A stretch of 64,000 nt of DNA from Thioclava marina (GCF_002020135.1 NZ_MPZS01000001.1:1240001-1304000); one strand, 5' to 3'; positions 34,890 to 44,796 are shown, numbered from the stretch's first letter. Numbers and translations are program-made. The notes: generated by a model from the sequence alone, not told the origin.

Positions 34890-36532
34890 CCCGCCAGTTC
34901 ACCCGCCAGCGCCCGCTCGATCAGAGCGACCGTTTCATCGACACCGTAAAGCGCGATGAAGCCGCCGAAACGCGGTCCCTGACTCTGGCCGAGCAGCACT
35001 TCGTAAAGCGCCTTGAACCAGTCGCGCAGGTTGGCAAAACCATGGTTCTTGCCCACCGCGAACACGAGCGACTGCAGGAACTCGTCGCTGTGGTAGTCGA
35101 CTTCCGGCAAAGCCTCGTCGCTGCCCGCAGCCGCATTCTTGCGCGCAAGCTGATCGAGCGCGACCTCCTCGGATTTCAGCGCCTTGACCAGATCTTCCAG
35201 AGCCGCGCGCTCCTCGTCGGTGGGCAGGCGGAAGACCAGCGTCGGCTTCACGAAATCCTCGAAATACTTCAGCGCGAACCCGGCCGCCTGATCGAGATCG
35301 GGATTGCCCTCCGGGCTCGCCTCAGGCGCATAGCGTTTGATAAAGCCCCAAAGGCCTTCCTTTTCCGACGCCCCAGCCACGCTCGCGAGGTTCAGCAGCA
35401 TCGAGAACGGCACCACCATCTTGCTCTCAGGCGGGTTGCCGCCGTGAATGTGCCAGACCGGGTTGTTGACCTGCGCGTCGATCTCCTGGTCGGGATAGGC
35501 GCGCAGCTGTTGGTGATACTCGTCCACCATTTTCGGGATCACGTCCCACCACAGCCGCTTCGCGGTCTTGGGCTTGAGATACATGAAGTAGCTCAAGGAT
35601 TCCGTCGCGGCATAGGTCAGCCATTCGTCGATCGATAGGCCATTGCCCTTCGATTTCGAAATCTTCTCGCCATTGGCATCGAGGAACAGCTCGTAGGTGA
35701 AATGCTCCGGCGCACGCCCGCCCAGCACGCGGCAAATCCCGTCATAGATCGGCGTGTTGGTCGAGTGGTCCTTGCCATACATCTCGAAATCGACGTCGAG
35801 CGCGGCCCAACGCATCCCGAAATCGGGCTTCCACTGCAGCTTCACATTGCCGCCGGTGACCGGCAGCGTCCACTCGCGCCCATCTTCGTCATCGAAGGTC
35901 ACAGTGCCATCCTTGGCATTGACCTCCTTCATCGGCACGTAGAGTACGCGGCCGGTTTCGGGATGGATCGGCAGAAAGCACGAATAGGTCTGCTGACGCT
36001 CTTCGCGCAGCGATTTCAGCATGATCGCCATGATCTCATCATACTTTTCCGCCGAGCGGATCAGCATGTCGTCGAACTTGCCCGACTTGTAATAGTCGGT
36101 CGCCGAAGCGAATTCGTAATCGAAGCCGAACGTATCGAGGAAACGGCGCAGCATGGCGTTGTTGTGGTTGCCGAAGCTGTCGAACTCACCGAACGGATCG
36201 GGCACTGCGGTCAGGGGCTTCTGCTCATGCGCGCGCAGCATGTCCTGATTGGGCACGTTGGTCGGCACCTTGCGCATCCCGTCCATATCGTCCGAGAAGC
36301 ACAGCAGCTTCGTCGGGATGTCCGAGATAACTTCGAAAGCGCGGCGGATCATCGTCGTGCGCGCGACCTCTCCGAAAGTCCCGATATGGGGCAGACCCGA
36401 GGGGCCGTAACCCGTCTCGAAGAGGACGAAGCCCTTCTCCGGATCCTTCTTCTCGTAACGCTTGAGCACCCGGCGCGCCTCTTCAAAGGGCCAGGCCTTG
36501 GATTTCATCGCAGCGTCACGCAAGCTCGTCAT
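34886..36532 (-). CDS. lysK: lysyl-tRNA synthetase, class I
   Basis: A 548-residue class I enzyme, unlike the class II LysRS of most bacteria. The HIGH-type signature is [15 protein letters not shown], and the KMSKS counterpart is [13 protein letters not shown]. Class I LysRS is characteristic of archaea, spirochaetes and alphaproteobacteria. The ATG at 36532 is better spaced from the GAGGT ribosome site than the ATG four codons earlier. It charges tRNA-Lys in the cytoplasm and is essential if no class II copy exists. The gap to the divergent terB-like gene is about 110 bp. Confidence 0.95.
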   Translation of the reverse strand: MTSLRDAAMKSKAWPFEEARRVLKRYEKKDPEKGFVLFETGYGPSGLPHIGTFGEVARTTMIRRAFEVISDIPTKLLCFSDDMDGMRKVPTNVPNQDMLRAHEQKPLTAVPDPFGEFDSFGNHNNAMLRRFLDTFGFDYEFASATDYYKSGKFDDMLIRSAEKYDEIMAIMLKSLREERQQTYSCFLPIHPETGRVLYVPMKEVNAKDGTVTFDDEDGREWTLPVTGGNVKLQWKPDFGMRWAALDVDFEMYGKDHSTNTPIYDGICRVLGGRAPEHFTYELFLDANGEKISKSKGNGLSIDEWLTYAATESLSYFMYLKPKTAKRLWWDVIPKMVDEYHQQLRAYPDQEIDAQVNNPVWHIHGGNPPESKMVVPFSMLLNLASVAGASEKEGLWGFIKRYAPEASPEGNPDLDQAAGFALKYFEDFVKPTLVFRLPTDEERAALEDLVKALKSEEVALDQLARKNAAAGSDEALPEVDYHSDEFLQSLVFAVGKNHGFANLRDWFKALYEVLLGQSQGPRFGGFIALYGVDETVALIERALAGELAG

Positions 36533-36640
36533 GGCATACCTCATGAGGGCGCCCTGTGCGCCCGGTCGCGCCTGACCTATTGAAGCGGAGGGGGACAGTC
36601 AATAATTTGCACCCCAACCACAGTCAGGAGCCCCAAAACC

Positions 36641-37063
36641 GTGCCCGATGTCCTCTCCTCGCTTTCGCCCCAGGATGCCCTTGTCGCCGTGATGGTCGCA
36701 GTCTCGGCTGCCGACGAGGACGTTCCGACCTCGGAACTCGTTGCGATCGAACGCATCGTGAACCACATGCCGATCTTCGCCGGCTACGATTTCGACCGGA
36801 TCGCGCGGGTCTCACGCTCGGTTTTTGCACTGTTCGAGGAAGAAGACGGCCTCGAAGCCCTCTTCGGGCTGATCCGCGACTCGCTTCCCGAACGTCTCTT
36901 CGAAACTGCCTATGCGCTCGCCTGCGACGTGGCGGCGGCCGATGGCACGATCCGACAGACCGAACTGCGCCTGCTCGAAGAAATCCGCGGCGAGCTGGCG
37001 ATCGACCGGCTTCATGCTGTTGCGATCGAATGGGGCGCAAAGGTACGGCACGTCACTCTCTGA
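36641..37063 (+). CDS. TerB-like protein (tellurite-resistance/DUF533 fold)
   Basis: A 140-residue helical protein with a GTG start 10 bases after AGGAG. It has the TerB pattern of two acidic metal-binding segments: AVSAADEDVPTSELVAIERI and ACDVAAADGTIRQTELRLLE. TerB-type domains bind divalent metal and associate with membrane stress systems. Stand-alone copies like this are frequent in Rhodobacteraceae and their role is unknown. There are no other ter genes nearby, so tellurite resistance should not be assumed. Confidence 0.85.
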   Translation: MPDVLSSLSPQDALVAVMVAVSAADEDVPTSELVAIERIVNHMPIFAGYDFDRIARVSRSVFALFEEEDGLEALFGLIRDSLPERLFETAYALACDVAAADGTIRQTELRLLEEIRGELAIDRLHAVAIEWGAKVRHVTL

Positions 37064-37132
37064 GGCGTGCGTTAATCACGCAGAAACCGACGGGTGCTAA
37101 GCCGGTCCAGTTCATGGACCGGAGCCTCGTCG

Positions 37133-37987
37133 ATGCGCTTTTTTCGTCTGTTCTTCCTCCTTCTTGGGCTCTGCTTCGCAGACCCTTTGCGCGCCTCCGA
37201 GGCTGATCGCGCACAAATCGCCATGCAACGCATGGAGATCGCCGCGAGGCAGGAATTTCTTGGCCAGCGCATCGCGACAGCGGCCTGTTTTGCCACGCTC
37301 GCGATCGATCGTGCCGCACAACTTCGTCGCCTCGGCGTATCGCTCGCCCAGTTCGAGGACAGCCTGGATCAACTCGAACACGGCGATCCGACAAAAGATC
37401 TTCCTCCTCTGCGTGGCGCGATGAGCCTTGCGTCGCTGCATGAAACGCGACTCGCCTGGTCGCGTCTGCACGCTGCCGCCGAGGCGATCCGCAACGAAGC
37501 ATCCGATCAAGCGGCACTCGACCGTCTTCTTGCGGCCGAAACCTCGCTGGCAGGCGCTTCGCGCAGCTTGATCGCAGTTTTCGAAACGGACCTTTCCGAT
37601 CCCGACCCCGCGCGCACGCGCCAAATCGGTGCCATCGGCGCACAACGCAGACGCGGGCAGGCGATTGTTCTCGCGATTTGCCGGCAACAGATCGCCCCGT
37701 CCCCCGACGCACCAACGCTGATCACGACTCTCACAACGTCTTTCGAAGGCACGACATTCGCGCTGATCCGGGGCGATAAGAATCTGGGCCTATCGCCCCC
37801 GCGCGATACCAAGGCGCGCGATGCCCTTCTCGAGACCCATTACGCCTGGAGCGATCTGCGCTTCCTGCTCGCCCCTGCGCGCGAAGGTCGGGTGCTCCAA
37901 TCCATCGACCTCTATGACATCGCGCAAGGATACGAGGCTCTTCTCGATCAGCTCGACATTGTGATGGCGCATTACCTCGAAGCCTGA
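37133..37987 (+). CDS. periplasmic protein with PilJ-type (type IV pili MCP N-terminal) domain
   Basis: From ATG 37133 (eight bases after GGAG) the product has 284 residues. A signal peptide MRFFRLFFLLLGLCFADPLR ends near ASEA. Two helical repeats follow. The first has IAARQEFLGQRIATAACFAT and the second IGAQRRRGQAIVLAICRQQI, matching the R-Q-x-x-L-x-Q-R-I pattern of the PilJ sensor domain also seen in nitrate and methyl-accepting receptors. No transmembrane output domain is present, so it is a free periplasmic binding module. The ligand is unknown. Confidence 0.75.
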   Translation: MRFFRLFFLLLGLCFADPLRASEADRAQIAMQRMEIAARQEFLGQRIATAACFATLAIDRAAQLRRLGVSLAQFEDSLDQLEHGDPTKDLPPLRGAMSLASLHETRLAWSRLHAAAEAIRNEASDQAALDRLLAAETSLAGASRSLIAVFETDLSDPDPARTRQIGAIGAQRRRGQAIVLAICRQQIAPSPDAPTLITTLTTSFEGTTFALIRGDKNLGLSPPRDTKARDALLETHYAWSDLRFLLAPAREGRVLQSIDLYDIAQGYEALLDQLDIVMAHYLEA

Positions 37988-37993
37988 ATCGGC

Positions 37994-39433
37994 TCAGCGC
38001 CCGTAGATCGCCGCCCAACGTTCGAGCAACCGGCTTTGGAGCATCTTCGACGCTTTCACCCAGGCCCGCCCTCCCGGGGGCTGCGGATCGGTTCCGGCCC
38101 GTCGCCGCCGGGCGAGATCGCCGGTGAAGATCGCGAAGACCAGTTCCGTCCCGTCCGGCGCAGTCATGTACCCCGCGAGGGTCGAGACGAAATTCAGCGT
38201 GCCGGTCTTGGCATCGACCTCAAACGGCTGGGACTTCATCGGTCGACCAGTCGCGTCGCGCAGCTGGAAAGGTTTCATCAACCCCCGAAGCCCCATCGGC
38301 GCCCCAAGCTGCCGCAGCGCTGCAACCATGTCCTGCGGCGAGATCTTCGCATCCACACCAAGCCCGGAATGATCGGTGAAGCGGGCCGAGCGCGCGCCCG
38401 TCCGCTGCGCGAGCCACTCCGACATCGCTCGCCCCGAGGCTCCAAGCGAGCCGCCCGCACCGAGCCGCGCACTCACTGTCATCCCCACGGCCTCGGCAGT
38501 TATATTGGTCGAATATTTCATCATCGATCGTAGCAGCGGGGCCAGAGCATCGCTCGAATGGCTCACGAGAGCAGTCCCGCCGGGCGGGTTGCGCACCTCC
38601 TCCGGGTTTGGCAGCGGAACGCCCTGCGCGCGCGCCAGCGTCTGAAACACGTCACCCGCATAGGCCGCCGGGTGGCGCACCGGCAGCCAGCGTGAACCGC
38701 CCTTGCCCAGTGCCGCCGAGGCGACCGTCCAGGCCTCAACCCCGCCGCGATCCGAATAGGTGAACGTGGGCCGCGCCCGGTTCGCGATCGCGACCTTGGC
38801 GGTATAGGCTTGGGGCTGCACATCGCGCCCGCGCGCATCCATCGTCAGCGCCCAGCCCCCGCCCGCGCGTTTCCAGCCGAAATGCACGCGGTTGAAATTC
38901 AGCATCAGCCCCGAAATCGACGGGTTGTAACTCGCGTAAACCGGCTGATCGCCCGCGATCTCGCGCTCATAGGGCAACGCCCCTCCCCATGTCAGGAACC
39001 GCCCCGTCACACCGCGCACACCCTTGCCCGCCAGCGCCTTCGCCATCGCCTGGAGATCGTCGGTCGACAGGGTCGGATCGCCACCGCCCGCAAGGACCAG
39101 ATCGCCCTGGATCAGGCCGCCCACGATCGGCCCGGTCGCGATAAGATGTGTGCCAAAACGAAAACCGGCCCCAAGCTGTTCAAGCGCATAGAGCGAGGTG
39201 ATCGACTTGAGCGCAGAGGCCGGCGGCATTGCATTGCCGCCCCAGCGCTGTTCCAGCACCTGCCCGCTGCGCAGATCCGCGACGACGAAACCGATATCAC
39301 CGCTCAACCCGGCCGCGCGAACAAGCTCAGTGCTCGACGCGATCCCTTGCGCCCGTAGCAGCGAGGGACAGGCGATCGAGCCGGCACCCGCCGCCAGAGC
39401 CTGCAAGACCTTCCGCCGCGACAGCGCGTCCAT
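37994..39433 (-). CDS. dacB: D-alanyl-D-alanine carboxypeptidase/endopeptidase, PBP4 type
   Basis: A 479-residue class C penicillin-binding protein. The N-terminus MDALSRRKVLQALAAGAGSI contains a twin-arginine-like RRK, so Tat export is possible. Active-site motifs are SxxK in PPASALKSITSL, SxN in MMKYSTNITAE, and KTG in VDAKTGTLN. It trims D-Ala and opens peptide crosslinks of peptidoglycan in the periplasm. The gene faces the PilJ-domain gene and lies downstream of nadD on the same strand, with a gap of about 93 bp. Confidence 0.93.
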   Translation of the reverse strand: MDALSRRKVLQALAAGAGSIACPSLLRAQGIASSTELVRAAGLSGDIGFVVADLRSGQVLEQRWGGNAMPPASALKSITSLYALEQLGAGFRFGTHLIATGPIVGGLIQGDLVLAGGGDPTLSTDDLQAMAKALAGKGVRGVTGRFLTWGGALPYEREIAGDQPVYASYNPSISGLMLNFNRVHFGWKRAGGGWALTMDARGRDVQPQAYTAKVAIANRARPTFTYSDRGGVEAWTVASAALGKGGSRWLPVRHPAAYAGDVFQTLARAQGVPLPNPEEVRNPPGGTALVSHSSDALAPLLRSMMKYSTNITAEAVGMTVSARLGAGGSLGASGRAMSEWLAQRTGARSARFTDHSGLGVDAKISPQDMVAALRQLGAPMGLRGLMKPFQLRDATGRPMKSQPFEVDAKTGTLNFVSTLAGYMTAPDGTELVFAIFTGDLARRRRAGTDPQPPGGRAWVKASKMLQSRLLERWAAIYGR

Positions 39434-39526
39434 GATACGATTCCCCCTGGTTGCAAGGGTCAGCCTAGCGTCTCGTTCAGCCGCTTCAAGCGCTTGAAAA
39501 CCGCAGCTGTCCTGCTTTGGCCGGCT

Positions 39527-40135
39527 TCAGCCGACGCGCCAGTCGCCGCGTTTGCGAATCTCGGTCGAGGATTGACCGGACATCGGGATATTGATGAAGC
39601 ACCAGCGGGGTGCAAGCCCGTCGGCAAGACGGAAAGACTGCGAGGGCGGAAGTTCGGCCTGCGCATAGATACGCGCCGCGCGCGCGTAACGCCCCTTCAT
39701 CCGCCAGCCCGGACGCGCGAGAACACCGATCGGCACAGTCTCGATGATGTCGTGCCAGTGATCCCAGCGATCGAATTGCACGAGGTTGTCTGCGCCCATC
39801 AGCCATACGAAGCGCACCCCGGGATAGAGCCCGCGTAGCTGCGATAGCGTATCCGCGGTGAAGCGCGTCCCCAGCCGCGCCTCGATATCGCTGACCACGA
39901 CGCGGGGATCTCCATGCAGGATCTTGCGCGCATACTCCACGCGCTGCGCAAGCGGCGCGGGGCCATGCGCCTTGAGCGGGTTCCCCGGGCTCACCATCCA
40001 CCACACCCGGTCGAGCGCGAAGCGACGCAGCGCCTCGCGGGTAATCAGCGCGTGCCCCTGATGGGCCGGATCGAACGATCCGCCCAACAGGCCGATTTTC
40101 TGGCCCGGCATCGCAATGGGAAAGCCCTGTTTCAT
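39527..40135 (-). CDS. nadD: nicotinate-nucleotide adenylyltransferase
   Basis: A 202-residue nucleotidyltransferase. The motif [20 protein letters not shown] carries the HxGH ATP-binding signature, and the late [20 protein letters not shown] holds the ISSTxIR-like second signature. It makes NaAD from nicotinate mononucleotide in NAD synthesis. The ATG at 40135 lies behind AAGG, and a second ATG nine codons in is possible. In many relatives nadD follows rsfS/rlmH, which are not seen here. It probably shares a transcript with dacB. Confidence 0.93.
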   Translation of the reverse strand: MKQGFPIAMPGQKIGLLGGSFDPAHQGHALITREALRRFALDRVWWMVSPGNPLKAHGPAPLAQRVEYARKILHGDPRVVVSDIEARLGTRFTADTLSQLRGLYPGVRFVWLMGADNLVQFDRWDHWHDIIETVPIGVLARPGWRMKGRYARAARIYAQAELPPSQSFRLADGLAPRWCFINIPMSGQSSTEIRKRGDWRVG

Positions 40136-40231
40136 GGGCTGTGCCCTTACCTCATTGCGCGCGCACAGGAAAAGAGAAAACCCACACCGAGCGTACGAAG
40201 CGCAAAAGATCCAGACCCATAGCCGTCTCGC

Positions 40232-41395
40232 TCAGCGCGGAGCCGACTGCGCGAACCGCACGCAGCCGCGCCCCGCTTCCTTGGCCGCATAGGTCGCCAC
40301 GTCCGCATCACCCTGCATAGCGTCGAGATCATGTATCGCGTAATCGTCGGAGACCACCACACCGATCGAGCCGGAAATCAGGCATTCATTCCCGGCGAAC
40401 CATTTGGGCTCCTCCAGTCGGGCGATGATCCGCTGCGCCAGAGCCTCGAGCGCCTTGTGTTCGATCGGGCCTCGCAAGAGCAGAAGGAACTCGTCACCCC
40501 CCATGCGTCCGGCCAGGTCGCCATGTCGCACTGTCTCATTCAGTATCCGCGCCACCGATTGCAAAACGTAATCGCCCGCCGCATGACCGTAGCTGTCATT
40601 CACCCGTTTGAAATGATCGAGATCGATCTGCATCAATGCAAAAGGCGCGCCGCCTTGGGTCACGCCGCTGAGCGCCTGCGCAAGCGCACGCTCCATCGCG
40701 CGCCGGTTCGACAGGCGGGTGAGAGCATCCGTCAGCGCCAACCGCTCGGCCTCCTGCCGCGCATGATCGAGCCTTGCGGTCAGGGCGCTCAACTCGCCCA
40801 TAACCATCGATTTCGTCTCGAGCAGATAGAGCATCTCCATTGCGAGATCAGCCACGGCAAAATCGCGTTCCGTCAGATCCAGACTCGCGACCACCTCGCT
40901 GAGATAAATCCCGAAGCTGAGATTCATCAACACTCCCCCGCCTTCAGCCTGCGGCAGGCTCAGCACATCGCCGCGCAAGCCGATCTCGGGCCGGGCCTGC
41001 AAGGTGAGGTGGATGCTTCGTCTTTCCTTGAGATGCCGCAATGAGGATCCGCAGGCCCCGACCTTGCGCGAACAGTTCGAGAATTCGCATCTGGGGATGG
41101 TGGCATCAGGGCATCGCAGCAAATCGGCCTCGTGGCGGCCGATGGTGAAATGGCGCGTGAAAGCGTCTCCGATCATCACGCCCTCGCCCAAAACCTTGTG
41201 CAAGGTGCGGCCTAGCGCGCGGATCCGTGCCTGTCCGTCGATCCAGAGAAACATCGGCATCAGCGCCGAGAAAAGCGGTTCGGCCTGTGTCAGGACATCT
41301 ATCGCGTCCGTGCGCTGGCGCGCCGCTACAGGTTCGGTCGTCGAAAGGGAGGAGAGCGGCAAACACCCCTGCGCTTCGGGCATTGCGTCGCTCAT
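40232..41395 (-). CDS. diguanylate cyclase with HNOBA sensor domain (H-NOX partner)
   Basis: A 387-residue cytoplasmic protein. Residues about 30-210 match the HNOBA (haem-NO-binding-associated) domain, including MNLSFGIYLSEVVASLDLTE and MEMLYLLETKSMVMGEL, followed by a coiled coil. The GGDEF domain (about 220-385) has an intact active site GRMGGDEFLLLL and an RxxD inhibitory site five residues before it (RHGD), so it should make c-di-GMP with product feedback. The ATG overlaps the stop of the H-NOX gene (ATGA). It is expected to be controlled by NO-bound H-NOX. Confidence 0.9.
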   Translation of the reverse strand: MSDAMPEAQGCLPLSSLSTTEPVAARQRTDAIDVLTQAEPLFSALMPMFLWIDGQARIRALGRTLHKVLGEGVMIGDAFTRHFTIGRHEADLLRCPDATIPRCEFSNCSRKVGACGSSLRHLKERRSIHLTLQARPEIGLRGDVLSLPQAEGGGVLMNLSFGIYLSEVVASLDLTERDFAVADLAMEMLYLLETKSMVMGELSALTARLDHARQEAERLALTDALTRLSNRRAMERALAQALSGVTQGGAPFALMQIDLDHFKRVNDSYGHAAGDYVLQSVARILNETVRHGDLAGRMGGDEFLLLLRGPIEHKALEALAQRIIARLEEPKWFAGNECLISGSIGVVVSDDYAIHDLDAMQGDADVATYAAKEAGRGCVRFAQSAPR

Positions 41396-41970
41396 AAACT
41401 GCCCTCCAAGGGACGTGAGAGGGCAAAGTTGCGTCCCTTCGCATAGGAACTGTCAAGAAGACGGATCGAGACGATTTCGCCGTTCTCTTCCGACTCGATC
41501 AACGCCAGAACGCCGTAATCATCGGCCATCGCACGCAGGATACCCGCAAAGACGGTTGCCCAGCCCGGAAGGCGTCCTGCGACCCGCAAACGGTATTCGC
41601 CGTCGTCCAATGTCTCAAGCGACAGTTCTGGCAGGTCGAGATCTGCCAGCGCCATGCGCGCGCGATCGTGCAGATCATCCAGGGTGTTGAGAAAATCTGT
41701 GTAATCGCAGCCGCCATAGCGAAGCAGCCGGCGCACGGGTTCGCGGGTCGCGAGATAGGTGCCGAGATCTTCCAGAAGATCGGTACGACTTCGCCCGAGT
41801 TCCGCACAAGCAGCCTCGATCAGCTTCAGGCTCTGTCCCTTCTCGTACTTGAGCATCGGTTCGAACCCCGCCGCCGACAGCCCCAGCCGGGCCGCCACGC
41901 GGCGCCAGACCTCGACCCCGTGCGTGTCGGTCAGGAAATTCTGGATCGAGCGGTTGATCAGGCCAAGCAT
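41392..41970 (-). CDS. H-NOX haem nitric-oxide/oxygen-binding protein
   Basis: A 192-residue stand-alone H-NOX domain, starting MLGLINRSIQNFLTDTHGVE. The proximal haem ligand is His101 in NTLDDLHDRARMAL. The usual YxSxR propionate-binding motif is not obvious: the corresponding region reads YRLRVAGRLPGW, with no Ser at the expected place. Haem affinity or ligand choice may therefore differ. It is the first gene of a two-gene operon with an HNOBA diguanylate cyclase, a classical NO-to-c-di-GMP pathway that controls biofilm formation. Confidence 0.9.
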   Translation of the reverse strand: MLGLINRSIQNFLTDTHGVEVWRRVAARLGLSAAGFEPMLKYEKGQSLKLIEAACAELGRSRTDLLEDLGTYLATREPVRRLLRYGGCDYTDFLNTLDDLHDRARMALADLDLPELSLETLDDGEYRLRVAGRLPGWATVFAGILRAMADDYGVLALIESEENGEIVSIRLLDSSYAKGRNFALSRPLEGSL

Positions 41971-42030
41971 GGTGCCTCCTGCCGGAAACGGTAGCGGCAG
42001 GAGGTTAAGAAAGATCGAAAATCCGATGGG

Positions 42031-43746
42031 TTACCGCGATAGCGGCAAAATCATCTGGCCGCCGGCACGCAACCCGAAGATCCCGCTGGGCACAATTTCC
42101 AGCGCTCCTTTCGCGATCGCGGCGATGACCGGGTCGAGACTGCCCTGCGCAGTCCCCGCCTCAACGACGACCTGCCCCCGCGACACACGCCGCCAGCTTC
42201 CGTCCCTTTCGGCATAGAGGTCGATCAGACCGGAATAGTCGCCCTGACGGACGAACATCGCCTCGTCTCCCGGCAGATCAGGCAGGAAATCGGCGCGCAC
42301 CAGCGCGCAACTCGGCTGGCCATCGGGGTGAGGCAGGCAGAGACTTGCAGCTCCCGGCCCCGCTTCTTGCAACAGCAATGAAAGCAAGGCTTCGGGCGGT
42401 GCGCCCGCGCCCGGGGGAAGGACGATATCCTCGCGCAAACCGGTCAGGCGCGTCTCGCTTTCGGCAGGGGCCTTGCCTCGGGCAAGTGCCGATGCGAGGG
42501 ACGGGTCGGTTTCGGCCAATTCCCGCAATCGGGCGACCCCGGCCTTGCCGGCAAGCCCCCAATCGGTCTCCATCGCGTAGATCGGCAGGCGCGCGGCCTC
42601 GATCCGCCCGGCCTCGTAGAGCGCAATCTGCGAACGCGTCGCAATCTTGTAAGGCGCGATCAACGGGGTCAGCCAGAGCAGCGCGACGGCCACCAGCATC
42701 AGCGCCATCGCAATATTCACCCGCCGCACCCGCTCCATCCAGAGCCGCCCGCTGAGCGTCGCCAGAGCATAGCCGATGCCATAGCCTGCCAGCAGCGCTG
42801 TCAGCACGAATTCCGCAACGCGCGAAGGCGTCCATCCCGTGTCCGCGATGCGTTGCCACTCGATCCAGACCGCCACCGCGACCATGACCGGCAGGATAAG
42901 CGCCAGCCCACGCGCCGAAAGCCGCAGCACCGGCGCCTCGACTGCCTCGTGATCCTCGCGTTCGACCCCGATCGAGATCAGCGTCACCGCCGCCACGGCC
43001 ATCGCGAGCAACGTCTCGGTCTCGGGGAAATCGCCTGCGGCGCCCTGCATCCGGCGCAGTACGAGACCGATCAGGAAGACCGCGACCACGATCACCACAG
43101 CTGGCAGCAAAAGTCGCAGCAGCCGCAGGATCAGCGTGGGCGAGATCATCTCCTCAAGCTCGGTGACCACCGCCAGCCCGAGCCCGAGGATGGCCCCGGA
43201 CAGCGGCAGCGCGATTTCGGAGCGCTGGAACAATGTCTGCAGGATGTCGATATCGACGCTTTCCAGCAGCCGTGAAGACAGGAATAGAACGAGCCACACC
43301 AGCCCCAGGAACAACCAGGCCGCACCGTAGCGCACGACAATGTTCCAGCTATGGGTGAACAGCTCCGGGTAATTGGCCCAATGGCTGCGCCCGCGCGTCA
43401 ACGACACCATAGCGAAGGGGATCGGCACCGTCGCCAGCACGAAAAGCGCCAGCAGACCATAGCGCATCTGCGCCGCGATCGGTCTTTCGGGTCCGAAACC
43501 TGCCGCATCCCACCACCCCAGAAGAGCCACCGGAATCGCGATGACGATCGCGGCACCCAGTGCCTTGCGCGCCCCGATCTCGCCCAGCATCGCGAGCGCG
43601 GCACCGAAGAAGACCGTTCCCAGTACCGCCAGTGCGAAGAACGCGCGCGGGTCGAGCCCAAGCGCGTGCCAGGTCCCTTCCTCAAGCGACCAGAAGAACA
43701 GCCCCGCCAGCGCCCCGAGCAGACTGTGTTGCAATCTCGAATGCAT
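42031..43746 (-). CDS. DUF4153 polytopic membrane protein
   Basis: A 571-residue inner-membrane protein with about ten hydrophobic helices over residues 1-370 (for example LVWLVLFLSSRLLESVDIDI and LLPAVVIVVAVFLIGLVLRR). A soluble C-terminal part of about 190 residues, probably periplasmic, follows. The W-N-I-V-V-R-Y-G/A-x-L-F segment with the charged S-R-L-L-E fits the DUF4153 family, common in alphaproteobacteria with unknown role. It stands between the H-NOX pair and the HAD gene with moderate gaps and may form its own transcript. Confidence 0.8.
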   Translation of the reverse strand: MHSRLQHSLLGALAGLFFWSLEEGTWHALGLDPRAFFALAVLGTVFFGAALAMLGEIGARKALGAAIVIAIPVALLGWWDAAGFGPERPIAAQMRYGLLALFVLATVPIPFAMVSLTRGRSHWANYPELFTHSWNIVVRYGAAWLFLGLVWLVLFLSSRLLESVDIDILQTLFQRSEIALPLSGAILGLGLAVVTELEEMISPTLILRLLRLLLPAVVIVVAVFLIGLVLRRMQGAAGDFPETETLLAMAVAAVTLISIGVEREDHEAVEAPVLRLSARGLALILPVMVAVAVWIEWQRIADTGWTPSRVAEFVLTALLAGYGIGYALATLSGRLWMERVRRVNIAMALMLVAVALLWLTPLIAPYKIATRSQIALYEAGRIEAARLPIYAMETDWGLAGKAGVARLRELAETDPSLASALARGKAPAESETRLTGLREDIVLPPGAGAPPEALLSLLLQEAGPGAASLCLPHPDGQPSCALVRADFLPDLPGDEAMFVRQGDYSGLIDLYAERDGSWRRVSRGQVVVEAGTAQGSLDPVIAAIAKGALEIVPSGIFGLRAGGQMILPLSR

Positions 43747-43764
43747 AGCTCCTCCTCGGGTCGT

Positions 43765-44469
43765 TCAGCGACCGCTCCGCGTCAGCCAGTCCGGCAGGCC
43801 CCCGATATGATCGAGTACTGCATCGGCGTTCGGTTCAAGCTCCGCGCGGCTCGCCGGGCCACTCAGCACCGCCACGGCGACCATACCTGCCGCGCGTGCA
43901 GCCCTCATGTCATGCAAACTGTCGCCGATCATCACCACCTCGGCCGGATCGATCCCGAGCGCGTCCGCAAAGGCGAGCAGCGGGCGGGGCGTTGGCTTGG
44001 CCCCGTGACCGCTATCGTATCCGATGATTGCATCGAACATCTGCGACACACCCGCGCGTTCGGCATGGGCACGCGCTGTGGATTCCGCATCATTGGTGCA
44101 GATCCCGAGACGCAACCCCCGCGCCTTCAACCCGCCGAGCAATTCGCCTAGCGGGACCGGCGCGACCAGCGGCACATCACGTGCAGCCGCGTCCAGCTCG
44201 GCCACCAGGCCCGGCAGATCCCGCCCGGGCAGATGCGGAAGCAACAGTTCGGCCGCCTCCTCCACCGTTCCCGCGATCACGGCCGAATGAGCGTCGAACT
44301 CGGCCGTCACGAGATCGAAGCCGATCGCCTCGGCCATCGCCAGCGCGTGTGTTTCATCCACGGCCATCGCGTCGATTCGTGCCTTCGCCCACGCCCCCCA
44401 GGTCGCGTCGAAATCGAACAGTGTGCCGTCCTTGTCGAAAAGAACCGCACGAATCTTACCGCCTGCCAT
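43765..44469 (-). CDS. HAD-superfamily hydrolase, phosphoglycolate-phosphatase-like
   Basis: A 234-residue HAD phosphatase. Motif I is VLFDKDGTLFDFD (nucleophile Asp within the first 15 residues), motif II is GICTNDAES, motif III is the Lys in YDSGHGAKPTPRPL, and motif IV is VVMIGDSLHDMRAA. The helical cap is of the Gph/PGP type (C1). The substrate may be 2-phosphoglycolate or another small phosphate ester, and no pathway neighbour decides it. It lies 18 bp downstream of nothing related and 48 bp past the DUF3572 stop. Confidence 0.88.
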   Translation of the reverse strand: MAGGKIRAVLFDKDGTLFDFDATWGAWAKARIDAMAVDETHALAMAEAIGFDLVTAEFDAHSAVIAGTVEEAAELLLPHLPGRDLPGLVAELDAAARDVPLVAPVPLGELLGGLKARGLRLGICTNDAESTARAHAERAGVSQMFDAIIGYDSGHGAKPTPRPLLAFADALGIDPAEVVMIGDSLHDMRAARAAGMVAVAVLSGPASRAELEPNADAVLDHIGGLPDWLTRSGR

Positions 44470-44517
44470 GAAGTCTCCTGCCCCCTCTTTGCAGGTCAGA
44501 CTGCCCCGAGCCGGCGC

Positions 44518-44796
44518 TCAGGTCCAGTGCCGCAAATCGCCCCGCCCCAGAACCGCGCGCGCCTGCATCAGCGCCTCGGGCGCCTCGGCCAGATCGCTCG
44601 CGCAATCAAGCACCCAGCGATCCTCCATCAACAGGTAATCGAGCAGGCCCGCAAGGAAATCGGGATCCTGCGCCTGCGCCCGTAGATCCTCGACGCTCGC
44701 CCCGGAGACCGAGAGAAACCCTTCGATCAGCTCCTCTTGGGACGCCATCCAGCCAAGCGCGCGGATGGCGAGAATTTTGGCGCTTTCCTGCCGCAT
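44518..44796 (-). CDS. DUF3572 family protein
   Basis: A 92-residue protein, MRQESAKILAIRALGWMASQ then EELIEGFLSVSGASVEDLRA, the characteristic DUF3572 sequence with a C-terminal LLMEDRWVLDCASDLAEAP helix. The family is restricted to alphaproteobacteria and is often found beside pleD, as here (divergent, about 100 bp). Function is unknown. The association suggests a role around c-di-GMP or cell-cycle signalling, without proof. Confidence 0.88.
   Translation of the reverse strand: MRQESAKILAIRALGWMASQEELIEGFLSVSGASVEDLRAQAQDPDFLAGLLDYLLMEDRWVLDCASDLAEAPEALMQARAVLGRGDLRHWT

Noticed and set aside
36641-37063. Tellurite-resistance locus
   Set aside because: Only a TerB-like gene is present, with no terC, terD or terZ genes around it.
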